DNA of 64,000 nucleotides. It comes from Spongiibacter marinus. Lineage in GTDB: Bacteria; Pseudomonadota; Gammaproteobacteria; Pseudomonadales; Spongiibacteraceae. The stretch covers positions 62,001 to 126,000 of the forward strand of contig NZ_JAFBBD010000006.1 of assembly GCF_016906995.1 (NCBI RefSeq). Reading direction: 5' to 3'. The translations under genes were made by a program, and so were the position numbers. Below, in pieces: positions 1 to 10,750 of this stretch. The notes under the pieces were generated by a model. It was not told the DNA's origin, did no database searches, and was given only the letters and a program-made list of their open reading frames with translations. The number at the start of each line of letters is the position of its first letter. Position 1 is the first letter of the stretch.

Positions 1-1
1 A

Positions 2-1042
2 GCCGACGGTGTGTTGAAGGAAATTATCAAAAATGAAGGCGACACGGTATTGAGCGACGAAGTCGTGGCCGTGTTTGAAGAGGGCGCCGCAGGGGAAGCC
101 CCCAAAGCGGAAAGCGCGCCCGAAGCAGCGCAAGCACCTGCCGCCAGTGAAGATCTGAAGATCAGCCCGGCGGCGCGCAAAGCGCTGGAAGAAAAGGGCA
201 TTGATGCCAGCGCCGTAAAAGGCACCGGCAAAGGTGGCCTGATCACGAAAGAAGATGTGATGAATTACCAGGCGCCAGCTGCCAAACCGGCCGCTGCAGC
301 ACCTGCACCCGCAGCCGAGGTAGATGTGCCTGCCGGTGAGCGCGTAGAAAAACGTGTGGCGATGACCCGCCTGCGTAAGCGCATTGCCGAGCGTCTGCTT
401 GAAGCCAGCCAGACCACAGCGATGCTCACGACCTTTAACGAGGTCAATATGAAGCCAGTGATGGAGCTGCGCAAACAGTACAAAGACCTGTTTGAAAAGA
501 GCCACAATGGCACGCGCTTGGGCTTTATGGGTTTCTTCGTTAAGGCAGCTTGCGAAGCACTGAAACGCTTCCCCGCGGTGAATGCTTCGATCGACGGCGA
601 CGATATCGTTTACCATGGTTACCAGGATGTTGGTGTGGCGGTTTCGACCGATAAAGGTCTGGTAGTGCCGGTATTGCGTGATGCCGACCACATGAGCCTG
701 GCCAAGATCGAAGACAAAGTACGCGACTTCGGCTTGCGCGCTCGCGATGGCAAGCTGGGTATCGAAGACATGACTGGTGGAACCTTCACCATTACCAACG
801 GTGGTGTGTTTGGTTCGCTGTTGTCGACGCCCATTCTGAATCCGCCGCAAACGGCCATTTTGGGTATGCACAAAATCCAGGAGCGCCCGATGGCTGTGAA
901 TGGTCAGGTTGAAGTGCTTCCCATGATGTACTTGGCGCTGTCTTACGATCACCGCTTGATCGACGGCAAAGACGCCGTGCAGTTCCTGGTCACCATTAAG
1001 GACCTTATCGAAGATCCTGCGCGCATTCTGCTTGAGGTATAA
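2..1042 (+). CDS. sucB: Dihydrolipoyl succinyltransferase, E2 of 2-oxoglutarate dehydrogenase (5' end missing)
   Basis: The E2 core of the 2-oxoglutarate dehydrogenase complex transfers succinyl groups from its lipoyl arm to CoA in the TCA cycle. The reading frame is open from the first bases, so the start lies upstream. What remains is the end of the lipoyl domain, an Ala/Pro-rich linker, the E3-binding domain ([15 protein letters not shown]) near bases 170-270, a second linker, and the catalytic domain ending with the DHRLIDG active-site motif near base 950. lpdA follows after 53 bases and sucCD after that, the usual suc operon order. The order, and not the sequence alone, decides SucB over AceF. 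Confidence 0.95.
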   Translation, partial: ADGVLKEIIKNEGDTVLSDEVVAVFEEGAAGEAPKAESAPEAAQAPAASEDLKISPAARKALEEKGIDASAVKGTGKGGLITKEDVMNYQAPAAKPAAAAPAPAAEVDVPAGERVEKRVAMTRLRKRIAERLLEASQTTAMLTTFNEVNMKPVMELRKQYKDLFEKSHNGTRLGFMGFFVKAACEALKRFPAVNASIDGDDIVYHGYQDVGVAVSTDKGLVVPVLRDADHMSLAKIEDKVRDFGLRARDGKLGIEDMTGGTFTITNGGVFGSLLSTPILNPPQTAILGMHKIQERPMAVNGQVEVLPMMYLALSYDHRLIDGKDAVQFLVTIKDLIEDPARILLEV

Positions 1043-1077
1043 GACCGCTGCTAGCGTCAATGGAATCCATGGTTTAG

Positions 1078-2532
<1,455 letters not shown>

Positions 2533-2545
2533 ATTTGCGGTAGTT

Positions 2546-2581
2546 CGCAAAATTCGGGAAAATACTGACCCGAATTTTGCG
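2546..2581 (+). promoter_or_regulatory. Perfect intergenic hairpin between lpdA and sucC
   Basis: Two 13-base arms (2546-2558 and 2569-2581) are perfectly complementary around a 10-base loop, and no T-run follows. This is more likely an mRNA processing or stability element, or a partial attenuator, than a true terminator, because sucC is normally co-transcribed. The function is inferred. Confidence 0.6.
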
Positions 2582-2670
2582 GCGTGCCGCAATGTGCAGA
2601 GGGAGCGGGCCATTCACTGACAGCGTATTGCCCGCTTAACACTTCCACAGACCGAGATGGTAAATCCAAC

Positions 2671-3837
2671 ATGAACCTTCACGAGTACCAAGGCAAACAA
2701 CTGTTTGCTGAATACGGGCTGCCTGTGTCTAAAGGCTGCGCCTGTGATACCCCGGAAGAGGCCGCTGCTGCGGCTGAAAAAATCGGCGGAGACAAGTGGG
2801 TTGTAAAAGCTCAAGTCCACGCTGGTGGCCGTGGTAAAGCTGGTGGCGTAAAGCTGGTCAGCAGCACCGACGAAATTAAGGCGTTTGCAGAGCAGTGGCT
2901 GGGCAAGAACCTGGTTACCTACCAAACAGACGAAAATGGTCAGCCAGTTTCTAAAATTCTGGTTGAGTCTTGCACCGATATCGACCAGGAATTGTACCTG
3001 GGCGCCGTGCTTGACCGCGGTACTCGCCGTATCGTCTTCATGGCCTCTACCGAAGGCGGTGTTGAAATCGAGAAAGTTGCCGAAGAGACTCCAGAGAAGA
3101 TTCTCAAAGCAATCATCGATCCCCTGACTGGCGCTCAGCCTTACCAGGGCCGTGAACTGGCTTTCCAACTGGGTCTGAACCCCACTCAGGTTAAGCAGTT
3201 TGTAAACATCTTCCTGGGTCTGGCTAAGCTGTTCCAGGAAAAAGATCTGGCGCTGCTGGAAATTAACCCGCTGGTTATCACCACTGAAGGCAACCTGCAC
3301 TGCCTGGACGCCAAAGTGGTTATCGACGGCAACGCGGTATACCGCCACAAAGACCTGCAAGCCATGCACGATCCTTCACAGGAAGACGAGCGTGAAGCAC
3401 GTGCAGCAGAGTGGGACCTGAACTACGTTGCCCTGACCGGTAACATTGGTTGCATGGTAAACGGTGCCGGCCTGGCGATGGGCACTATGGACATCGTATC
3501 TCTGCACGGCGGTTTCCCTGCTAACTTCCTCGACGTAGGTGGCGGCGCGACCAAAGAGCGCGTTACCGAAGCCTTCAAAATCATCCTCGAAGACAGCAAC
3601 GTTAAAGCCGTATTGGTTAACATCTTTGGCGGTATCGTACGCTGTGACCTGATCGCCGAAGGTATTATCGGCGCAGTGAAAGAAGTGGGTGTGAGCGTAC
3701 CTGTAGTTGTGCGTCTCGAAGGTAACAATGCCGACCTGGGCTCTAAGTTGTTGTCAGAGTCTGGCTTGGACATCATCGCGGCAACCAGCCTGACCGACGC
3801 GGCTCAGCAGGCTGTTAAAGCAGCGGAGGGTAAATAA
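2671..3837 (+). CDS. sucC: Succinyl-CoA synthetase, beta subunit (ADP-forming)
   Basis: This is the nucleotide- and succinate-binding subunit of the TCA-cycle enzyme that makes ATP (or GTP) from succinyl-CoA. The start at [17 protein letters not shown] gives 388 residues, exactly the usual length. The frame stays open 29 codons upstream, but that part is not conserved. The N-terminal ATP-grasp domain has the [15 protein letters not shown] motif. The C-terminal ligase domain carries [15 protein letters not shown] and [10 protein letters not shown]. The stop codon overlaps the sucD start by one base, which implies translational coupling. Confidence 0.97.
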   Translation: MNLHEYQGKQLFAEYGLPVSKGCACDTPEEAAAAAEKIGGDKWVVKAQVHAGGRGKAGGVKLVSSTDEIKAFAEQWLGKNLVTYQTDENGQPVSKILVESCTDIDQELYLGAVLDRGTRRIVFMASTEGGVEIEKVAEETPEKILKAIIDPLTGAQPYQGRELAFQLGLNPTQVKQFVNIFLGLAKLFQEKDLALLEINPLVITTEGNLHCLDAKVVIDGNAVYRHKDLQAMHDPSQEDEREARAAEWDLNYVALTGNIGCMVNGAGLAMGTMDIVSLHGGFPANFLDVGGGATKERVTEAFKIILEDSNVKAVLVNIFGGIVRCDLIAEGIIGAVKEVGVSVPVVVRLEGNNADLGSKLLSESGLDIIAATSLTDAAQQAVKAAEGK

Positions 3838-4709
3838 TGGCTATTCTGATCAATAAAGACACCAAGGTTATCTGCCAGGGTTTCACCGGTGGTCAGGGTA
3901 CCTTCCACTCTGAGCAAGCGATTGCCTACGGCACGAAAATGGTTGGCGGTGTTACGCCAGGCAAAGGCGGCACTGAGCACCTGGGCCTGCCCGTGTTCAA
4001 TACCGTTAAAGAAGCCGTAGAAGCGACTGGCGCAGAAGCGTCTGTTATCTACGTACCTGCGCCATTCTGCAAAGACTCCATCCTGGAAGCGGCAAACGCA
4101 GGTATCAAGCTGATCGTATGTATCACCGAGCACATCCCCGTACTGGACATGCTCGAGTGTAAAGTGAAGTGTGACGAGCTGGGCGTTCGCCTGGTTGGCC
4201 CTAACTGCCCAGGTGTTATCACTCCGGGCGAGTGCAAAATCGGCATCATGCCTGGCCACATTCACTTGCCGGGTAAAGTAGGCATCGTATCGCGCTCCGG
4301 TACACTGACCTATGAAGCGGTTAAGCAAACCACTGATTACGGTTTCGGCCAATCTACGTGCGTAGGTATCGGTGGTGACCCGATCCCGGGCTCTAACTTC
4401 ATCGACATTCTGGAAATGTTCGAGAAAGACCCCGGCACTGAAGCGATCGTTATGATCGGTGAAATCGGCGGCACTGCAGAAGAAGAGGCGGCAGCCTACA
4501 TCAAAGCAAACGTAAGCAAGCCAGTGGTTTCTTACATTGCCGGTGTGACTGCACCTCCAGGCAAACGTATGGGCCACGCTGGCGCCATCATCTCGGGCGG
4601 TAAAGGTACTGCCGATGAGAAGTTTGCTGCACTTGAAGATGCAGGCGTTAAAACCGTGCGCTCACTGGCGCAAATCGGTGATGCACTGAAAGAAGTTACT
4701 GGCTGGTAA
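3837..4709 (+). CDS. sucD: Succinyl-CoA synthetase, alpha subunit
   Basis: The alpha subunit binds CoA and carries the phosphohistidine intermediate. The protein has 290 residues, a typical length. It shows the N-terminal CoA-binding Rossmann fold ([15 protein letters not shown]), the SRSGTLTYE segment near residue 150, and [17 protein letters not shown] near residue 245, whose His is the phosphorylated residue. It overlaps sucC by one base and is followed by a strong terminator, so it is the last gene of the suc operon. Confidence 0.97.
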   Translation: MAILINKDTKVICQGFTGGQGTFHSEQAIAYGTKMVGGVTPGKGGTEHLGLPVFNTVKEAVEATGAEASVIYVPAPFCKDSILEAANAGIKLIVCITEHIPVLDMLECKVKCDELGVRLVGPNCPGVITPGECKIGIMPGHIHLPGKVGIVSRSGTLTYEAVKQTTDYGFGQSTCVGIGGDPIPGSNFIDILEMFEKDPGTEAIVMIGEIGGTAEEEAAAYIKANVSKPVVSYIAGVTAPPGKRMGHAGAIISGGKGTADEKFAALEDAGVKTVRSLAQIGDALKEVTGW

Positions 4710-4730
4710 GTTCGGCCGTAACGCTAAGAG

Positions 4731-4752
4731 GGCGGCTTCGGCCGCCTTTTTT
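4731..4752 (+). terminator. Rho-independent terminator of the suc operon
   Basis: GGCGGC, a TTCG tetraloop and GCCGCC are followed directly by six T residues, 21 bases after the sucD stop. Confidence 0.92.
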
Positions 4753-4813
4753 GTGTCTGCTTATTTTGCGGCTTGAATCCGACGCATCGTCTTCAAGTCG
4801 TGCTTGTGTTAAA

Positions 4814-4833
4814 AAGTGAACTATGATTCACTT
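4814..4833. promoter_or_regulatory. Candidate TetR-family operator
   Basis: The dyad AAGTGAA-N6-TTCACTT is perfect over both 7-base arms and sits 20 bases before the start of the TetR gene. TetR proteins commonly repress their own promoter through such dyads. The AGTGAAC half-site resembles operators I recall for fatty-acid-related TetR regulators of Pseudomonas. The assignment to this regulator is inference. Confidence 0.65.
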
Positions 4834-4852
4834 CTTGTGGTGAGACAGTGTT

Positions 4853-5452
4853 ATGGCTTACAGAGAAACGCCACCTATCGCCAAACGTAAGGCCGAATTG
4901 CGTGAGCGGCTGCTGAAAAGCGCCGAATCATTGGTAAGGGAAGGGGGCTTTAAAGCGCTGACCATTCAAGCCCTCGCCGCCGATGCGCAGGTTAGTGTGG
5001 GGTCGGTCTATCGGTATTTCAAAAACAAGGACCAACTGGCGACGGAAGTCTTCTCCCATGCCAGCCGCCGCGAAGTGCGGGCCGTTGCCGACGCCCTGGA
5101 GGGCGTTGGCGATGCAAGGGGACAGATCGTCGCCGGCACGCGTTGTTTTGCCGAGCGCGCGTTTATGGCGCCCCAGTTTGCCTGGGCGTTGATCGCCGAG
5201 CCGGTCGACCCAGCCGTGGATGAGGCACGTATTAATTTTCGCCGCGACTACACTGCGCTGTTCGAGAAAGTGGTCAAACGCGGGGTTGAGAGCGGAGAGT
5301 TTTGCCAACAACCAGCGGCGCTGGTGGCACCCGCACTGGTTGGTGCACTGGCAGAAAGTTTGCTCGGGCCGTTGGCAGAGTCCGAGCGCAGTAGCGACAT
5401 GATTGATGAACTTTGCCTGTTCTGCTTACGAGCGGTGGGGGCGAAAGACTAG
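4853..5452 (+). CDS. TetR/AcrR family transcriptional regulator
   Basis: The 199-residue protein has a TetR DNA-binding domain at residues 14-60 (LLKSAESLVREGGFKALTIQ, then VSVGSVYRYFKNKDQLATEVF). The C-terminal ligand domain is variable and its ligand cannot be told from sequence. A palindrome just upstream is a likely autoregulatory site. The stop is 8 bases before the ATG of the acyl-CoA dehydrogenase and the next gene's Shine-Dalgarno overlaps this gap, so the two genes are probably co-transcribed. The regulator plausibly controls that enzyme in response to an acyl-CoA or fatty acid. Confidence 0.93.
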   Translation: MAYRETPPIAKRKAELRERLLKSAESLVREGGFKALTIQALAADAQVSVGSVYRYFKNKDQLATEVFSHASRREVRAVADALEGVGDARGQIVAGTRCFAERAFMAPQFAWALIAEPVDPAVDEARINFRRDYTALFEKVVKRGVESGEFCQQPAALVAPALVGALAESLLGPLAESERSSDMIDELCLFCLRAVGAKD

Positions 5453-5460
5453 GAGGGCTT

Positions 5461-7146
5461 ATGGAGCCGTTGAAGAATCAAAATCCCAGTAGCGATGACG
5501 CCAATAACACAGTGAATACCCATTCGGTGTTCAACCAATCTCAAGCGCTGGAAAACACCAACCTCTTCGACGACGACATCGCCCTGCAGCAGGCGTTGAC
5601 CAGCTATGCGCCAGGCGCTGCTCTCGATGCGCTACGCGACTATGGTCAGCGCTGTGGCAGCGCTGAGGTGATTGCCTGGGGCTTTGACGCCAATGAGCAA
5701 AAGCCCCAGTTCGACAGCCATGACCGCTTTGGTCATCGCGTGGATGAGGTGCGTTTTCACCCCTCGTATCACAAACTGATGAAAATGGCCTTGGAGCAGG
5801 GCATTCACGCGATGCCCTGGCAGGGCGACATTGCTCAGGCCCACACACAGCGCGCTGCGTATAGTTATATGCAAAGTCAGGTTGAAGCCGGACACGGCTG
5901 CCCGTTGACCATGACCTTTGCCTCAGTACCCACCTTGAATCTCACGCCGAGTATCGCCAAGCAATGGTTGCCCAAAGTGCTGGCGCAGGGCTATGAGCCC
6001 GAGAACAAGCCCTATTTTGAAAAGCAGGCCGTCACCATTGGCATGGGTATGACCGAGAAACAGGGTGGCAGTGATGTGCGTGCCAACACCTCGGTCGCTC
6101 GCGCTGTTGGCGCTCAGGGCCCGGGTGAACTCTACGAAATTACCGGCCACAAGTGGTTTTTATCCGCACCGATGTGCGATGCCTTTTTAATGCTGGCGCA
6201 GTCGGCGGGCGGCTTGAGCTGCTTTCTGGTGCCGCGCTGGCGATCGGATGGCGAGAAGAACTCGTTGTTTGTACAGCGCCTAAAAAACAAGATGGGCAAC
6301 GTTTCAAACGCCTCCTCAGAGGTCGAAATGCGCGCTGCTCAAGGTTGGATGGTCGGGGAGGAAGGCCGGGGCGTTCCCGCCATCATAGAAATGGTCGCCT
6401 TGACCCGCTTCGACTGCATGGTGGGCTCTACCGCGGGCCAGCGCCAAGCCGTTGCCCAGGCCGCGCACCACGCCAGCCAGCGTGAAGCCTTTGGCAAGCG
6501 CTTAATCGAGCAGCCCCTCATGCAAAACGTGCTGGCAGACCTGCAGTTGGAGGTGGAGGGATCGTTGGCCATGACCCTGCGCATGGCTGCCGCGCTGGAC
6601 GCTAAGACCGACGACGAAAAGCTGCTGCTCCGCTTGGGTTGCGCGGTAGGCAAATTTTGGATCTGCAAACGCACACCCGGCCATGCCTACGAGGCCATGG
6701 AGTGCCTCGGCGGCAACGGCGTCATCGAGAATTGCATTATGCCGCGTTTGTACCGCGAGGCGCCGATTAATGCGATATGGGAAGGCTCGGGGAATATTCA
6801 GGCGCTGGATGTGCTGCGCGCCTTTAACAAATCGCCCGAGGTTCAGCAGCGTTGGTTTGCTGAATTGGAACAGGTTCGCGGTCAATCGGCAGTGCTGGAC
6901 CAGGGTATCGATGCGTTGCGGCAGTCGCTGGCGGATCGCGATGGCGTTGAATACGCCGCCCGTCGCTTGGTTGAGCAAATGGCGCTGTGTCTGCAAGCGG
7001 CGCTATTGCTAAAAAATGGCGACCCTGTGGTGGCCGAGGCCTTTATCGCCTCGCGTTTGCAGCAGCCCCACGGCGTGTATGGTTGCCTGCCCAAAGGCGT
7101 GGATATGGCACATATTGTTCGGCGTATTTTACCCGAACGTCTGTAA
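5461..7146 (+). CDS. aidB: AidB-type acyl-CoA dehydrogenase
   Basis: This 561-residue flavoprotein is of the AidB branch of acyl-CoA dehydrogenases, longer than the usual 380-400. AidB of E. coli belongs to the adaptive response to alkylation, and its true substrate is uncertain. The N-terminus has the branch signature THSVFNQSQALENTNLF, followed by QVEAGHGCPLTMTFA, the FAD-site stretch IGMGMTEKQGGSDVRANT near residue 195, and YREAPINAIWEGSGNIQALD near residue 435, all typical of AidB. The ATG at 5461 has an AGGAGG three bases upstream; the 16 further in-frame codons belong to the end of the TetR gene region. No ada or alk genes are nearby, so a role in fatty-acid metabolism under the upstream TetR is equally possible. 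Confidence 0.9.
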   Translation: MEPLKNQNPSSDDANNTVNTHSVFNQSQALENTNLFDDDIALQQALTSYAPGAALDALRDYGQRCGSAEVIAWGFDANEQKPQFDSHDRFGHRVDEVRFHPSYHKLMKMALEQGIHAMPWQGDIAQAHTQRAAYSYMQSQVEAGHGCPLTMTFASVPTLNLTPSIAKQWLPKVLAQGYEPENKPYFEKQAVTIGMGMTEKQGGSDVRANTSVARAVGAQGPGELYEITGHKWFLSAPMCDAFLMLAQSAGGLSCFLVPRWRSDGEKNSLFVQRLKNKMGNVSNASSEVEMRAAQGWMVGEEGRGVPAIIEMVALTRFDCMVGSTAGQRQAVAQAAHHASQREAFGKRLIEQPLMQNVLADLQLEVEGSLAMTLRMAAALDAKTDDEKLLLRLGCAVGKFWICKRTPGHAYEAMECLGGNGVIENCIMPRLYREAPINAIWEGSGNIQALDVLRAFNKSPEVQQRWFAELEQVRGQSAVLDQGIDALRQSLADRDGVEYAARRLVEQMALCLQAALLLKNGDPVVAEAFIASRLQQPHGVYGCLPKGVDMAHIVRRILPERL

Positions 7147-7150
7147 AGGT

Positions 7151-7178
7151 CTTGAAATTGGACAGCCTGTCCCCATAA
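7151..7178 (+). promoter_or_regulatory. Sigma-32 heat-shock promoter of htpG
   Basis: CTTGAAA (7151-7157), a 13-base spacer and CCCCATAA (7171-7178) match the sigma-32 consensus CTTGAAA-N11-15-CCCCATNT almost exactly. The element lies about 50 bases before the htpG start, and htpG is a classical member of the heat-shock regulon. Confidence 0.9.
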
Positions 7179-7230
7179 AGCTTACACGTCCCGCTGGGCG
7201 AACGATAAATTAGCTTTACAGGTGATAGGC

Positions 7231-9132
7231 ATGTCCACAGCAGAAAAAGAAACTCTGGGATTTCAAACCGAAGCGAAGCAAATGCTTCAGCTGATGATCC
7301 ACTCCATGTACAGCAACAAGGAAATTTTCCTTCGCGAGCTGGTTTCTAATGCTTCCGATGCGGCTGACAAGCTGCGCTTTGAAGCGCTTTCCAATGACAG
7401 CCTGTTTGAAAACGACCCCAATCTTCGTGTGCGTGTAGAGGCCGACAAAGAGGCCGGCACGGTTAGCATTAGCGATAACGGCATTGGTATGAGCCGCGAG
7501 GAAGTGGTGGCCAACCTCGGCACTATCGCCCGTTCAGGCACCGCAGAATTTTTGAAAAACCTCAGCGGCGACAACAAGAAAGACTCGCAGCTCATCGGTC
7601 AGTTTGGTGTGGGTTTTTACTCGGCCTTTATCGTTGCCGAGCGCGTGGAAGTATTCACCCGTCGCGCCGGCGCCGATGCCTCGGAAGGTGTGCACTGGGA
7701 GTCGACTGGCGAAGCCGACTTCTCCATTGAAAGCTGTGAGCGCACTGAGCGTGGTACCAAGGTGGTACTGCACCTGCGCGAAGAAGACAAAGAATTTGCC
7801 GATGATTGGCGACTGCGTTCCATCATCAAGAAATACTCTGATCACATCAGCATTCCCGTAGAAATGCTAAAAACGGTTACCGCGGAAGAGGGTGAAGAGG
7901 CCCCCGAGCCGGAGTTTGAAAGCATCAACTCCGCCACCGCGCTGTGGACGCGCCCGCGCAACGAAGTGAAGGACGACGAATACCAGGCCTTCTATAAGCA
8001 CGTGAGCCACGACTTTGCTGAGCCGCTCACCTGGAGTCACAACAAGGTTGAAGGCAAGCTGGAATACACCAGCCTGCTATACCTGCCATCGCAGCCACCG
8101 ATGGATATGTGGAACCGCGACGCGGCGCGGGGCGTTAAGCTCTATGTGCAGCGCACTTTCATTATGGACGACGCCGAGCAATTCCTGCCGCTGTACCTGC
8201 GCTTTGTAAAAGGTGTGGTGGACTCTAACGACCTGTCGCTCAATGTATCGCGCGAAATTCTTCAGCAAGACCCCGCTGTGGATGCAATGAAAACGGCACT
8301 GACCAAGCGTGTGCTGGACATGTTGGGCAAGCTGGCGAAGAACGATACTGAGAAATACCAAACGTTCTGGAAGGCCTTTGGTCAGGTATTGAAAGAAGGC
8401 CCGGCTGAGGACTTCAGCAACCGCGAAAAGATTGCCAAGCTGCTGCGCTTTGCCACCACCCACGATGACAAGGCCGAACAGCTGCACTCGCTGGAAGATT
8501 ACGTAGCACGCATGAAAGAGGGGCAGGAGAAAATCTACTACGTGGTGGCTGAAAACCATCGCACTGCGTCCAGCAGCCCTCACCTGGAAGTGTTCCGCAA
8601 GAAAGGTATTGAAGTCTTGCTGCTTTCTGACCGCGTCGACGACTGGCTGATGAATCACCTCGCTGAGTTCGATGGCAAAGCCTTCCAGGATGTTGGCCGC
8701 GGCCAGCTGGACCTTGGTGAGCTGGAAAACGAAGAGGAGAAAAAAGCGCAGGAAGAACTGGCTGAAGAGCACAAAGACCTGATTGAGCGCGTTGCCAAGG
8801 CGCTGGGTGAAAAGGTTGAAGAGGTGCGCGCGACGAGCCGACTGACCAGTTCGCCGGCGTGTCTGGTAGTGGGTGACCACGATATGGGCGCGCAGATGCG
8901 GCGTATTCTTGAAGCCGCTGGCCAGGCGCTGCCCGAGTCCAAGCCGATTTTCGAGCTGAATCCAGAGCACCCGCTGGTGCAAAAACTGGACAAAGAGCCC
9001 GATGAAGACCGTTTTGCCGACCTTGTCGACATTCTCTTTAATCAGGCGCATTTGGCCGAGGGCGCGCAGCTGGAAGACCCTGCGGACTACGTTAACAAGC
9101 TGAATAAACTGCTGCTGGAACTCAGCGCCTAG
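7231..9132 (+). CDS. htpG: Molecular chaperone HtpG (Hsp90)
   Basis: This is the bacterial Hsp90, an ATP-dependent dimeric chaperone of the cytosol. I place the start at [17 protein letters not shown] (633 residues) because the AGGTG at 7220 is correctly spaced for this ATG; a GTG nine bases earlier is less likely. The GHKL ATPase domain shows [16 protein letters not shown], the DNGIGM motif and [11 protein letters not shown]. The middle domain carries the conserved arginine loop ([12 protein letters not shown]), and a C-terminal dimerisation domain follows. There is no eukaryotic MEEVD tail, as expected. It is monocistronic, between a heat-shock promoter and a terminator. Confidence 0.97.
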   Translation: MSTAEKETLGFQTEAKQMLQLMIHSMYSNKEIFLRELVSNASDAADKLRFEALSNDSLFENDPNLRVRVEADKEAGTVSISDNGIGMSREEVVANLGTIARSGTAEFLKNLSGDNKKDSQLIGQFGVGFYSAFIVAERVEVFTRRAGADASEGVHWESTGEADFSIESCERTERGTKVVLHLREEDKEFADDWRLRSIIKKYSDHISIPVEMLKTVTAEEGEEAPEPEFESINSATALWTRPRNEVKDDEYQAFYKHVSHDFAEPLTWSHNKVEGKLEYTSLLYLPSQPPMDMWNRDAARGVKLYVQRTFIMDDAEQFLPLYLRFVKGVVDSNDLSLNVSREILQQDPAVDAMKTALTKRVLDMLGKLAKNDTEKYQTFWKAFGQVLKEGPAEDFSNREKIAKLLRFATTHDDKAEQLHSLEDYVARMKEGQEKIYYVVAENHRTASSSPHLEVFRKKGIEVLLLSDRVDDWLMNHLAEFDGKAFQDVGRGQLDLGELENEEEKKAQEELAEEHKDLIERVAKALGEKVEEVRATSRLTSSPACLVVGDHDMGAQMRRILEAAGQALPESKPIFELNPEHPLVQKLDKEPDEDRFADLVDILFNQAHLAEGAQLEDPADYVNKLNKLLLELSA

Positions 9133-9159
9133 CGTAAGCGCAAGAACCACAGTGAATAG

Positions 9160-9186
9160 AGCGGCGCTTCGGCGCCGCTTTTTTTT
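9160..9186 (+). terminator. Rho-independent terminator of htpG
   Basis: AGCGGCGC, loop TTCG and GCGCCGCT are followed by seven T residues, 28 bases after the htpG stop. Confidence 0.93.
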
Positions 9187-9251
9187 CGACGCCGTTCTTC
9201 ATCGCCGCAGCGCAATGATAAACTGCATGAAAAACAACAAGCGGAGCCGCA

Positions 9252-10274
9252 ATGACGGACAAGCATAAAGTAGCCATAGTGGGTGGGGGCAGTTTCGGTA
9301 CGGCAATCGCCAATATTGTTGCCGATAACGGCCATGATGTGTGCCTGTGGATGCGTAACGCCGAGCGCGTCGCCGAGGTGAACGAGCAGCACAGTAACAG
9401 CGCCTACCTGCCCGATATTTCCCTGAACCCCGCCCTGCGCGCCAGTACCGATCTGGCCGAAACCGTAACGGGCTGCGATGTGGTCTTCGTTGCCGTGCCC
9501 AGCAAGTCTTGCCGCGATGTGGCTCGCCAACTGGCGCCGTTATTAGCCGACGGCACTATGGTGGTCAGCACGACCAAGGGTATCGAGGTCGACAGCAATG
9601 AACTGATGAGCGAAGTTTTGCGAGAAGAGCTGGGCAACGTCAGCATCGGCGTGATGAGTGGGCCAAACCTTGCCAAAGAGCTGGCAGCGCGGGAAATTAC
9701 CGGCACGGTTATCGCCAGTGCTGATGAGCGGCTAACCCAGTGTATTCAAGACCTGCTGCAGTGCTCGTATTTTCGTGTATACGCCGGAAGCGATATCTAC
9801 GGGGTGGAGCTGGCCGGTGCCCTGAAAAACGTCTACGCCATCGTCGCGGGTTTGGCGGCGGCACTGGGCGTGGGGCACAACACGATCAGCATGCTGGTTA
9901 CCCGCAGTCTGGCGGAAATGAGTCGCTACGCCGTGCAAAAGGGCGCCGACCCCTTAACCTTTTTGGGCCTGGCCGGTGTGGGCGATTTATTCGTAACCTG
10001 TACCTCGCCACTGAGCCGCAACTACCGCGTGGGTTATGCGCTGGGGCAGGGGCGGGATCTGAACGAGGTCGTCGCTGAGCTTGGGCAGGTGGCGGAAGGG
10101 GTGAATACCCTCAAGCTGCTCAAGCAGCAATCTCAGCAGCTGGATATTTACATGCCGTTGGTCAATGGTTTGTACGCCATCATTTACGAGGGCAAAACCG
10201 TGCAAGAAGTGATTGGCGATATGATGTGGGCGGAGCAAAACCGCGACGTTGAATTTGCAGTGCAGAAAAGCTGA
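9252..10274 (+). CDS. gpsA: Glycerol-3-phosphate dehydrogenase [NAD(P)+]
   Basis: The enzyme reduces dihydroxyacetone phosphate to sn-glycerol-3-phosphate for phospholipid synthesis in the cytosol. The 340 residues match the family length. The N-terminal Rossmann motif is GGGSFGTAIANI, the substrate segment is GVMSGPNLAKELA, and the catalytic Lys lies in GALKNVYAIVAGLAAALG near residue 190. GGAG precedes the ATG by seven bases. The stop codon overlaps the start of sixA by one base, so the two are translationally coupled. Confidence 0.97.
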   Translation: MTDKHKVAIVGGGSFGTAIANIVADNGHDVCLWMRNAERVAEVNEQHSNSAYLPDISLNPALRASTDLAETVTGCDVVFVAVPSKSCRDVARQLAPLLADGTMVVSTTKGIEVDSNELMSEVLREELGNVSIGVMSGPNLAKELAAREITGTVIASADERLTQCIQDLLQCSYFRVYAGSDIYGVELAGALKNVYAIVAGLAAALGVGHNTISMLVTRSLAEMSRYAVQKGADPLTFLGLAGVGDLFVTCTSPLSRNYRVGYALGQGRDLNEVVAELGQVAEGVNTLKLLKQQSQQLDIYMPLVNGLYAIIYEGKTVQEVIGDMMWAEQNRDVEFAVQKS

Positions 10275-10750
10275 TGGAAATAGTCTTAATTCGCCATGGC
10301 GCGGCATCGTGGGATGCCGCTACCGATATGGAGCGCGAACTCACCGAGCGCGGTATTGCCGAAGTTGAAGCCGCGGCGCAGTGGCTTGGCCAGCAAGATT
10401 GGCGCCCCGAGGAAATCTGGGTAAGCCCTTACCGCCGCGCCCAGCAAAGCGCCGCCATTATCAATGCCGATTGGCAGCTACCCCAGCGCAATAAAGCCTG
10501 TCTGACCCCGGATAACCGACTCGAAGACCTCGATACCATGCTGTCGACGTTTCGCGGTCAGCGCCTGCTGCTAGTGGGGCACAACCCACTACTCAGTAAT
10601 GCGCTGGCTCACTGGCAGGGCGAGTCACAATCCTATTGGGGGCTGCAAACTGCCAGTATGGCTCGTGTTGACGCCGAGGTGTTCGCCCCGGGCTGTGGCA
10701 ACTTGCAATGGCTGCGTCACTTTCCGAACTACGCTCACAATGGCCGCTAG
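10274..10750 (+). CDS. sixA: Phosphohistidine phosphatase SixA
   Basis: This small histidine-phosphatase-fold enzyme (158 residues) removes phosphate from phosphohistidine, in E. coli from components such as NPr and ArcB. The catalytic LIRHGAASWD motif is at the N-terminus. The second catalytic region SPYRRAQQSA is near residue 58, and VGHNP near residue 105 holds the second His. It is coupled to gpsA by a one-base overlap, a pairing seen in several gammaproteobacteria. Confidence 0.92.
   Translation: MEIVLIRHGAASWDAATDMERELTERGIAEVEAAAQWLGQQDWRPEEIWVSPYRRAQQSAAIINADWQLPQRNKACLTPDNRLEDLDTMLSTFRGQRLLLVGHNPLLSNALAHWQGESQSYWGLQTASMARVDAEVFAPGCGNLQWLRHFPNYAHNGR

Noticed and set aside
8077-9150. 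A 357-codon open frame on the minus strand opposite htpG
   Set aside because: It is a shadow of the strongly coding htpG frame, with no ribosome site and a low-complexity, Phe/Gln/His-rich translation.
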